Below are positions 35,606 to 42,848 of a stretch of DNA of 64,000 nucleotides, piece after piece. The stretch is taken from positions 28,511 through 92,510 of the forward strand of contig CAZDXQ010000010.1 of assembly GCA_964509545.1 (NCBI GenBank), in the 5' to 3' direction. The notes beneath the pieces were generated by a model. The model ran no database searches, was not told where the DNA came from, and saw nothing but the letters and a program-made list of their open reading frames with translations. How positions within the stretch are numbered: the stretch's first letter is position 1; every line of letters starts with the position of its first letter. The position numbers and the translations under genes are program-made. Origin of the DNA: JADJWR01 sp964509545 (GTDB taxonomy: Bacteria > Pseudomonadota > Gammaproteobacteria > Burkholderiales > Burkholderiaceae_F).

Positions 35606-37335
35606 GCGCTCCTCCCGGCAGTGGCGGCCACGGGGGCCCCGGCCGGCACGGCGCGCGGCATCGGCACCACCTGGGCACCGGACTTCTCGGAGGTCGCCTG
35701 CATCGCGCGCATCACCTCGGGCACGGTGCCGAAGTGCTTCACCCGGCCGCCATCGAGCACCAGCATCCGGTCGGCGTGCTGCACGAGGTTCGTCCGATGC
35801 GTGACCATGACCACCGTCACCCTGCCGCGCAGCGCCTTCAGCGCCTCGCCCAGCGCCGCCTCGCCGGCGCCGTCAAGATTGGAGTTCGGCTCGTCGAGCA
35901 GCAGCAGCTTCGGCTCGCCGTAGAGCGCGCGCGCCAGCGCCAGCCGCTGCCGCTGGCCGGGCGACAGCATCGCGCCCATCTGCTCGATGCGCGTGTCGTA
36001 GCCCTGGGGCAGCGCCAGGATCATCTCGTGCACGCCGGCGGCCATCGCCGCATTGACCACCTGCACCTCGTCCACCTGGCCCAGCCGGGCGATGTTCTCC
36101 GCCACCGTGCCGCTGAACAGTTCGACGTCCTGCGGCACGTAGCCGATGTACGGGCCGACCGATTCGCGCGGCAGTTGCGTCAGGTCGGCGCCGTCGAGCC
36201 GCACGCTGCCCGCCGCCGGCGGCCAGATGCCGGCCAGCACGCGCATCAGCGAGCTCTTGCCGGCGCCGCTGGCGCCGATCACCGCCAGCGCCTCGCCCGC
36301 ATCCAGATGGAACGACACGCCGGCGAGGATCATCTTCTCGGCGCCGGGTGCGCGCAGCACCAGCCCCGCGGCGTCGAGCGTGCCGCTTGGCGCCGGCAAC
36401 GCCATGCGCTCCGGCGCCGCCGCGCCGTCGAGCAGCGCGCGCAGCCGGCCATAGGCGGCTCGCGCCTCGGCCAGCAGCTTCCAGCTGGCGACCATCTGCT
36501 CCACCGGCGCCAGCGCGCGGCCGAGCAGGATGGTCGTGGCCACCATCACGCCGGCCGTGGCCGCCTGCGTGATCACCAGGTAGGCGCCGGTGGCCAGCAT
36601 CAGCACCTGCACCGCCTGCCGCAAGGTGCGCGCGCCGGCCGCCATGGCCACCGAGCGACGGGTCGAGGACTGCTGCAGCCCGATCACGCGCGCATTCAGT
36701 TGCCGCCAGCGCGCCAGCAGCGCGTCGGCCATGCCGAGCGTCTCGACGACCTCGGCGTTGTGCATCGAAGATTCGAGGTAGCGCGCGGTCTTGTTGCCTT
36801 CGCGCTGCACCTCTTCCAGGCCCTTGCGCGTCAGACGGTCGGTGACGACCGCCAGCGCCAACATCAGCGCCGCGGCGAATGCCGCCGCCATGCCAAGCAA
36901 CGGATGCGCCAGCCAGATCACCGCCACGTAGATGACGATCCATGGCGCATCGAACATCGACAGCAGCGCCTGCGTCGAAAACAGCGAGCGCAGCGTGGCC
37001 ACGTCGCGCAGGCCTTCGCCCGGCACGCGCTCGACGCGTCGCGCCGCCTGCGCCAGCATGCGCCGCGCCACCTCCGGCAGCAGCGATTCGCCGACGATCT
37101 GGCCGATCACCGCCTGCAGCCGGCTGCGCAGGTTATCGAGCAGCAGCATCAGCAGCAGCGCGATGCCGGCGCCGAGCAGCAGCATCAGCAGCGTCTCGCG
37201 GCTGCCGCTGGCCAGCACGCGGTCGAACACCTGCAGCATGAACAGCGCCGGCACCAGCAGCAGCAGGTTGACGAAGAACGAGAAGACGGCCACCGCCCGC
37301 AGGGGGCGGCGGATCAGGTCGTGCAGGTCGTTCAT
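35602..37335 (-). CDS. Type I secretion ABC exporter, PrtD family
   Basis: The 577-residue half-transporter has a six-helix membrane domain (about 1-310) followed by the nucleotide-binding domain. The nucleotide-binding domain has Walker A GASGAGKS, signature LSPGQRQR and Walker B LLLLDEPNSNLD. PrtD-type exporters lack the C39 peptidase domain, as here, and move RTX proteins with C-terminal uncleaved signals. The neighbouring RTX/VCBS gene is the obvious cargo. ATG 37335 begins MNDLHDLIRRPLR, typical for the family. Confidence 0.95.
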   Translation of the reverse strand: MNDLHDLIRRPLRAVAVFSFFVNLLLLVPALFMLQVFDRVLASGSRETLLMLLLGAGIALLLMLLLDNLRSRLQAVIGQIVGESLLPEVARRMLAQAARRVERVPGEGLRDVATLRSLFSTQALLSMFDAPWIVIYVAVIWLAHPLLGMAAAFAAALMLALAVVTDRLTRKGLEEVQREGNKTARYLESSMHNAEVVETLGMADALLARWRQLNARVIGLQQSSTRRSVAMAAGARTLRQAVQVLMLATGAYLVITQAATAGVMVATTILLGRALAPVEQMVASWKLLAEARAAYGRLRALLDGAAAPERMALPAPSGTLDAAGLVLRAPGAEKMILAGVSFHLDAGEALAVIGASGAGKSSLMRVLAGIWPPAAGSVRLDGADLTQLPRESVGPYIGYVPQDVELFSGTVAENIARLGQVDEVQVVNAAMAAGVHEMILALPQGYDTRIEQMGAMLSPGQRQRLALARALYGEPKLLLLDEPNSNLDGAGEAALGEALKALRGRVTVVMVTHRTNLVQHADRMLVLDGGRVKHFGTVPEVMRAMQATSEKSGAQVVPMPRAVPAGAPVAATAGRSA

Positions 37336-37426
37336 CGGTACGAGGCTAAGGGGCGAGTGGCCAGGCGAAAGCTAGCGTGAGCGCCGCCGCCAGAGGAGAA
37401 AATCGCGCCTGAAGGCCGGCGCGGCG

Positions 37427-37455
37427 CGATGCACGGGGGAGGCGCCCGTGCATCG
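37427..37455 (-). terminator. Hairpin between the RTX gene and its exporter genes
   Basis: CGATGCACGGG (37427-37437) pairs perfectly with CCCGTGCATCG (37445-37455) across a 7-base loop. It lies inside the 182-base gap downstream of the RTX gene. Without a T-run it may be an attenuator or an mRNA stability element, lowering exporter expression relative to the secreted protein. Confidence 0.5.
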
Positions 37456-37517
37456 GCCGCGATCGGCGCAGCACATACGCTGGCCTGTCGTCGGACCGCC
37501 TTCGCTTCCCGCGACCG

Positions 37518-40500
37518 CTACGGCCCGACCTTGATGTCGTTGTGATCGAAGGTTCCGCCGTCGGTGATCGTCACGTTCGCAAACAGCGAGCGCCCCGTTG
37601 TGGCGTCGCCGCCGTCCGAGTCGTAGTACAGGTTGCCGCTGGCGCTGTCGTAGATCACCTTCGCGCCCGCCCCGACCACCACGCTGGCGCCCGTGCCGTC
37701 GCTGACACTGGCGAAGCGGCCAGCGCCGAGCGCGCCGGTCGCGCCACTGTTGTCGAACGCGAGCGCAGACAGCTCGATCATGTCGACGCCGTTGGCCTGG
37801 AAGTCGGTGATCGTATCGACCGCGTTCGGCGCGGTATTGAACAGGAACGTGTCGCTGCCGGCGCCGCCGGTCAGCGTATCGGCGCCGCCCCCGCCGGCCA
37901 GCACATCGTCGCCACCGCTGCCAGTGAGCGTATCGTTGTGCTGAGTGCCGATCACCCCTTCCATGTTGCGATACGTGTCGGTTCCGAGACCAGCCGCCGA
38001 CAAGTTCTCCACCGTGTTCGATGCACTCTGCACCAGAGTGAACGTGATACCGGCCGTGCCATCGCTGAAGTCGAGCAGGTCGATGCCGCTGCCGCCGTCG
38101 ATCGTGTCGTCACCGGCGCCGCCGCGCAGCGTGTCGTTGCCGGCGTTACCGTTCAGCGTGTCGTTGCCGCCCAGGCCGATCAGGATGTCGTCGAATGCCG
38201 AACCGTTCAGCGTGTCGCTGAAATTGGTACCGATCACGCCTTCTATATTCCGGTAGTTGTCGTTGCCGAGACCGATCAATCCGGTCAGCCCGACGCCCGT
38301 GAACGAACTGCTCTGAACCAACGTAAAGTTGACCGCAGCACCCCCGTCGCTCAGGTCGAGCAGGTCAATGCCTGCGCCGCCGTCGAGATTATCGTTGCCC
38401 GCACCGCCACGCAGAACGTCTTTGCCGCTCGAGCCGTTCAGCGTGTCGTTGTTGGCGCCACCGATCAGCACGGCGCCCGTCGCACCGCTGGTCAGATCGT
38501 CGCCGTTCCCTTTGCCATCGATGAAAGCCGCGTCGTAACTGCATCCGGACAGGTCGATCGTGTTCGCCCCCCCCGTGCTGCTGACGACGTTCACAGTCAC
38601 GGTCGCCGTGTCCGTGCCACCGGCCCCGTCCGAAACCGTATAGGTGAATGTGCGCACAGTCGGCGAAGCCACCGTGCCGCCGGTTGCGTCGGTGGTGAAG
38701 GAGAAAGTGCCGTTGGTGTTGATGGTCATACCGCTGATGCCGGTGCCTGGCGTCAGCGACTGCAGCGTCAGCGCTAACCCGTCAATGTCGATATCGTTGC
38801 CCAGCAGCGCTGCGATGGACAGCGTCACCGTCGTGCTGTTCGTGGCATAGATCACATCGTTCTGCGCGACCGGACCATCGTTCACGGCCGTCACCTGCAG
38901 GCTCGCCGTGTCCGTCTGCGCAGAGAAGGCCGTCGTGCCGCCGTTGACGCTCGTATTAGCCGTGCTCCCGTTCGTCCCCGATGTCTGATCCCAGGCGCGG
39001 AAGGTGATTGCATTGGCCACCGTCCCGTTGAAGTCATTTGCTGGTTCGAAGTAGATGCGCGTGCTCGCATCGGCGGCCAGCAGTAGCGCATTGCTGTCCG
39101 ACACCGCTGGCGCAAGCTGCCAAGTGCTACCGCCGTCGGTCGAGTACCACAGCTTGCCCAGCGCCGTCGCCGTGGCCGTGATGGCGATGCCGGTTACCGC
39201 GCCGTTGTCGACATCGCTGACGTTGGCACCAAGACCGACGATGTTCGACACCAGTGTGCCGACTACTCCTACGGGGGCGCCCGCGTCTTCATTGACCGTA
39301 CCGAGAACAGGATTGACGGCCGCGTTAAGGATCGGCGCATCGTTGTCGCCAGTGATGGTGATCTGCACCGTCTGCACCGCGCCGTCGCCAATGGCCACGT
39401 CGTAGGTCTGGATGACGGTCTGGCCTTCGCCCAGGTACTGCAGCGCGCTGTTATCGACGCTGAAGTTCCACGCCAGCGAGCCGCTGCCCGTGCCGGTGCT
39501 GTCGGTCAGGCTGGTGGTGAAGCTGCCCAGGTAGCCGCTGCCGCCCGGCGTGACCGTCACGCTGTGCGTGTCGATCAGGTCGACGTCGGTGAAGGCGATG
39601 GTGCCGCTGGCCGCGTAGTCGCCGCTGTCTTCCTCGGCGTCGCCGGCGAGCACCGCGCTGCCGATCTGCACCTGGTCGTTGTCGCCAGTGATGGTGATCT
39701 GCACCGTCTGCACCGCGCCGTCGCCAATGGNNNNNNNNNNNNNNNNNNNNNNNNNNNNNNNNNNNNNNNNNNNNNNNNNNNNNNNNNNNNNNNNNNNNNN
39801 NNNNNNNNNNNNNNNNNNNNNNNNNNNNNNCACCGCGCTGCCGATCTGCACCTGGTCGTTGTCGCCAGTGATGGTGATCTGCACCTGCTGCGTGACCGAC
39901 TGCCCTTCGTCATCGGTGATGACGACGCTGAACACTTCCTGCTTTGTCTCGCCGGCAGCCAAGTACTGCGCAGCGGAATTGTTCAGCGTGTAGGTCCAGT
40001 CGACGATGCCCTGCCCGTCGCCAAATGCAGCATTCGCGACCGTTGCGCACAGCGTGCCAATGGCCCCGGCCGGCGGCAAGATCGATACCGTGTGCGTGTC
40101 GGTGACGTCGAGATCGAAGAATGTAATGTTGCCGCTGACGCTCTGCGCCGTCGCAGGGTTCGCATCCGAGTCGCCGTCCTCACGCACTGCACCGACGAAA
40201 GTCCCGCCATCGACCACGGGCCGGTCGAGGTCGACGAGAACACCGTCGACGTAGACCTCGAGCGCCTCCATCATCGTGACGGTAAGCGTGGTCCCGTTGC
40301 CGAAATTGAACGTGAAGTCGCTGCTCGATCCGTTGGAGACTTCGCCGGTCTGCGCGTTGCGCTTCACGGTTTCCAGGTGTGTGAAGTAGCGCGTCAGTTC
40401 GGCCTGCACGGTGCTGTTGTAAAGCCACTCCGGGTTCGTCAGCATGATGCGCACGACGTCCCATCCCGATCCGCCGTTGTAAAGATCGGTCGCGCCGGTG

Positions 40501-40775
40501 TTCTCACTGAGCCGGTAGATGAAGATGTCGTCGCCGGAGTCGCCGTTCAGCGTGTCGCTGCCGCTGCTGCCGTCCAATGTGTCTTCGCCTGAGCCGCCGA
40601 CAAGGCTGTCGTTGCCACTGCCGCCTTCCAAAGTGTCGTCGCCCGCGCCGCCGATGAGCTTGTCGTTTCCGTCGCCTCCATACAGCGTGTCGTCACCGGC
40701 GCCGCCGCTCAGCGTGTCATTGCTGGTGGTGCCGGTCAGCGTGTCATCGCCTGAAGTGCCGCTGGTTGTGCTCAT
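37518..40775 (-). CDS. Large RTX/VCBS-repeat secreted protein, interrupted by an assembly gap
   Basis: The frame reads 1085 residues across 100 N. N-terminal calcium-binding nonapeptides (GGAGDDTLYGG-type, about 8-85) come first, then an unassigned domain (about 84-180). VCBS-type repeats of 112 residues follow (about 195-480, sharing TITGDNDQVQIGSAV), then a cadherin/tandem-95-like stretch and further RTX repeats. The end is typical of type I substrates (DTITDFQANGVDMIEL...). Acidic composition and very few cysteines fit an extracellular calcium-folded protein, probably an adhesin or surface layer. GGGAGAA precedes the ATG. Its length is a minimum, because near-identical repeats flank the gap. 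Confidence 0.88.
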   Translation of the reverse strand: MSTTSGTSGDDTLTGTTSNDTLSGGAGDDTLYGGDGNDKLIGGAGDDTLEGGSGNDSLVGGSGEDTLDGSSGSDTLNGDSGDDIFIYRLSENTGATDLYNGGSGWDVVRIMLTNPEWLYNSTVQAELTRYFTHLETVKRNAQTGEVSNGSSSDFTFNFGNGTTLTVTMMEALEVYVDGVLVDLDRPVVDGGTFVGAVREDGDSDANPATAQSVSGNITFFDLDVTDTHTVSILPPAGAIGTLCATVANAAFGDGQGIVDWTYTLNNSAAQYLAAGETKQEVFSVVITDDEGQSVTQQVQITITGDNDQVQIGSAVXXXXXXXXXXXXXXXXXXXXXXXXXXXXXXXXXXIGDGAVQTVQITITGDNDQVQIGSAVLAGDAEEDSGDYAASGTIAFTDVDLIDTHSVTVTPGGSGYLGSFTTSLTDSTGTGSGSLAWNFSVDNSALQYLGEGQTVIQTYDVAIGDGAVQTVQITITGDNDAPILNAAVNPVLGTVNEDAGAPVGVVGTLVSNIVGLGANVSDVDNGAVTGIAITATATALGKLWYSTDGGSTWQLAPAVSDSNALLLAADASTRIYFEPANDFNGTVANAITFRAWDQTSGTNGSTANTSVNGGTTAFSAQTDTASLQVTAVNDGPVAQNDVIYATNSTTVTLSIAALLGNDIDIDGLALTLQSLTPGTGISGMTINTNGTFSFTTDATGGTVASPTVRTFTYTVSDGAGGTDTATVTVNVVSSTGGANTIDLSGCSYDAAFIDGKGNGDDLTSGATGAVLIGGANNDTLNGSSGKDVLRGGAGNDNLDGGAGIDLLDLSDGGAAVNFTLVQSSSFTGVGLTGLIGLGNDNYRNIEGVIGTNFSDTLNGSAFDDILIGLGGNDTLNGNAGNDTLRGGAGDDTIDGGSGIDLLDFSDGTAGITFTLVQSASNTVENLSAAGLGTDTYRNMEGVIGTQHNDTLTGSGGDDVLAGGGGADTLTGGAGSDTFLFNTAPNAVDTITDFQANGVDMIELSALAFDNSGATGALGAGRFASVSDGTGASVVVGAGAKVIYDSASGNLYYDSDGGDATTGRSLFANVTITDGGTFDHNDIKVGP
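39731..39830. other. Assembly gap of 100 N inside tandem VCBS repeats
   Basis: Exactly 100 N lie within the repeat region of the RTX gene. The base following the gap (39831) matches 39651 for 55 bases, and the base before it (39730) matches 39394. The gap is therefore a scaffolding placeholder in a repeat of period 336, not real sequence. Confidence 0.97.
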
Positions 40776-40835
40776 CTTGTTCTCCCGGGAAGCGCAGTTA
40801 GCGGAATGTCGTTCGTGATGGGTGGGTCAATGCGG

Positions 40836-41279
40836 CTAGTTGGCTTCGTCGGCGATGCCGTAGCCATCCACCGACACGACCAGCCGACTCGTCATCGGCA
40901 CGGTCAACGTCGATGAACCGAACCTGAAGGTGAAGTTGGCGGCCGGCCCGCTGGCGCCGCGGCCGGCGCCGGCAGCGGCGAACCTGGCGCGGTGGGCGAA
41001 GTAGTTCTCGATCTGCAGCTGGTTGGCCGGATCGAGCCACTGCGCCAGCGTGAACTCGACGACGATGGCGTCCTTGTCGCCGACCTCGACGCAGGTGTCC
41101 GGGGTTCCGGGGCCGCCGTCGAGGCTGATGTTGTAGACAAGCGTCCGCGCGCCGCAGGCGCCGCAGGCGCGGCCGCGGCGCATCTGCTGCGTGCTGATGT
41201 GCAGTGGGTCGCTGCCGAGGTCGGGGCCGTCGGGCTCGAAGCTGTTCCCCCGTGCAAGGGAATCAAGGCATGCACTCAT
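40836..41279 (-). CDS. Small protein sharing a domain with the adjacent RTX protein
   Basis: The protein has about 147 residues and I do not recognise its family. The first 45 residues include a cysteine-rich RACGACGA stretch (about 37-43). From about 47 to 140 it aligns with residues 84-180 of the RTX protein downstream: VYNISLDGG/IYRLSENTG, AQWLDPANQLQIENYF/PEWLYNSTVQAELTRYF, NFTFRF/DFTFNF, TLTV and VSVDG/VYVDG. It is the first gene of the type I secretion operon, 60 bases upstream of the RTX gene. It has no signal peptide and no RTX repeats. ATG 41279 is preferred; an upstream TTG at 41366 is possible. It may be cytoplasmic or a small secreted partner. Confidence 0.7.
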   Translation of the reverse strand: MSACLDSLARGNSFEPDGPDLGSDPLHISTQQMRRGRACGACGARTLVYNISLDGGPGTPDTCVEVGDKDAIVVEFTLAQWLDPANQLQIENYFAHRARFAAAGAGRGASGPAANFTFRFGSSTLTVPMTSRLVVSVDGYGIADEAN

Positions 41280-41718
41280 CTCGTTTAACCGATCCGTGTC
41301 TTCCGATCGCCTTTTCGGGTGATACCGCGTTTGCGCTACCTTGATTTGCCAGTGCTGGACGGTCAATCCAGCCCCGCTGAGCGGTCGCCTCAGGTCATCC
41401 GAACGGATTAGGTGGGCGCCAACTCACCTAGCTGGACCCCCGGTCAAGGTCCGCCGGTAAGACAAAGGCAGACTGAAACCCAGTCAGTACAACGTGCCTG
41501 CAACGTCGCCCGCAGCGGGATCTGCGGCATGACACAGCGAGCCCTCCGGATGGCCTTCAACGGACCGCAACAGCGGCATGCAAAGACCCGCACAGACAGA
41601 GGGCTCCATCCCTCGGCCGAAATTGCCGCAGTAGTAACGCATCTCGAAGGCAATGCCGCCCTCGTGGATACTGTTGCCGGCCGCATCTCGCACAACGCAG
41701 CGCCTTGAAGAATCCCTG
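41280..41718. other. Divergent intergenic region before the protease genes
   Basis: These 439 bases separate the secretion operon (minus) from the HtrA-like gene (plus) and must hold both promoters. A small hairpin (CCGCAG/CTGCGG near 41510-41528) is visible. Arginine-rich open frames here look like chance frames. I compared it with c-di-GMP and other riboswitch layouts and found no convincing match. Confidence 0.4.
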
Positions 41719-42846
41719 ATGCCCGATCGCCGCGCTCCCCGCCTGTTCCTGCTGCTGCTGGCCGCCGCAGCGCTGTTCGCGCTCGTGCGCTGGTGGCCGG
41801 GCCTGCCGGGCTCGCCTGCCGACCAGGCGGCGCGCGATGCGGCACCACGGCTGGTCACGCCGCGCGGCGATCTGGCCGCCGACGAGCAGGCGATGATCGA
41901 ACTGTTCGAGCGCGCGCGCGATTCGGTCGTCTACATCAGCACGCGGCAGCAGGTGCAGGACTTCTGGACGCGCAACATCTTCTCGGTGCCGCGCGGCACC
42001 GGCTCCGGCTTCGTCTGGGACGAGCAAGGCCACGTGGTGACCAACTTCCACGTGATCGAGGGCGCCAGCGAGGCCACCGTGCGGCTGGCCGACGGCCGCG
42101 ACTACAGGGCGGCGCTGGTCGGCGCCAGCCCGGCGCACGACATCGCGGTGCTGCGCATCGGCGTGGGCTTCAAGCGGCCGCCGCCGGTGCCGATCGGCGA
42201 AAGCGCCAACCTAAAGGTAGGGCAGAAGGTCTTCGCCATCGGCAATCCGTTCGGGCTGGACTGGACGCTGACCACCGGCATCGTCTCGGCGCTCGACCGT
42301 TCGCTGCCGAGCGAGCGCGGCACGATCGAGCACCTGATCCAGACCGACGCGGCGATCAACCCCGGCAACTCCGGCGGGCCGCTGCTCGATTCCTCCGGCC
42401 GGCTGATCGGCATCAACACGGCGATCTTCAGCCCGTCCGGGGCTTCCGCCGGAATCGGCTTCGCCGTGCCGGTGGATACGGTGAACCGCGTCGTGCCGCA
42501 GATCATCCGCACCGGCCGCTATATCCGCCCCGCGCTCGGCATCGAGGTCGACGAGGCGCTGAACAAGCGGCTGCAGTCGCTGCTCGACGTGCAGGGCGTG
42601 TTCGTGCTGCGCGTGGCGCCCGGCTCGGCCGCGGCGAAGGCCGGACTGCAGGGCGCGCAGATCGGGCGCGACGGCAGCATCGCGCCGGGCGATGTCATCG
42701 TCGCCGTGCAGGGCCAGCGCGTCGATTCGGTCGGCCGGCTGCTCGCGCGGCTCGACGACTTCGGCATCGGCGATACGGTCAAACTGTCGGTGCTGCGCGA
42801 CGGCCGCGAACGCGAGGTCGAAGTGACGCTGCAGCCCGGGACCTGA
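41719..42846 (+). CDS. HtrA/Deg-type trypsin-like serine protease (S1C), one PDZ domain
   Basis: The 375-residue protein has an N-terminal signal anchor (about 8-25) and a trypsin-like domain with the complete triad H111 (NFHVIE), D141 (HDIAVL) and S218 (GNSGG). A single PDZ domain follows (about 265-370). It would act in the periplasm on misfolded proteins, like DegS/DegQ; the single PDZ and membrane anchor resemble DegS. It is followed after two bases by an ftsH-type gene, so the two proteases are likely one operon. The open frame extends upstream, but ATG 41719 gives the right N-terminus. Confidence 0.92.
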   Translation: MPDRRAPRLFLLLLAAAALFALVRWWPGLPGSPADQAARDAAPRLVTPRGDLAADEQAMIELFERARDSVVYISTRQQVQDFWTRNIFSVPRGTGSGFVWDEQGHVVTNFHVIEGASEATVRLADGRDYRAALVGASPAHDIAVLRIGVGFKRPPPVPIGESANLKVGQKVFAIGNPFGLDWTLTTGIVSALDRSLPSERGTIEHLIQTDAAINPGNSGGPLLDSSGRLIGINTAIFSPSGASAGIGFAVPVDTVNRVVPQIIRTGRYIRPALGIEVDEALNKRLQSLLDVQGVFVLRVAPGSAAAKAGLQGAQIGRDGSIAPGDVIVAVQGQRVDSVGRLLARLDDFGIGDTVKLSVLRDGREREVEVTLQPGT

Positions 42847-42848
42847 AC

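Noticed and set aside
37518..40775. Repeat-rich region as a possible CRISPR array
   Set aside because: The repeats are in-frame RTX nonapeptide and VCBS protein repeats without spacers.
41280..41718. Possible c-di-GMP or other riboswitch upstream of the secretion operon or protease genes
   Set aside because: A few GC stems and a GGTAAGAC-like stretch were compared with known consensus elements; none matched well enough.
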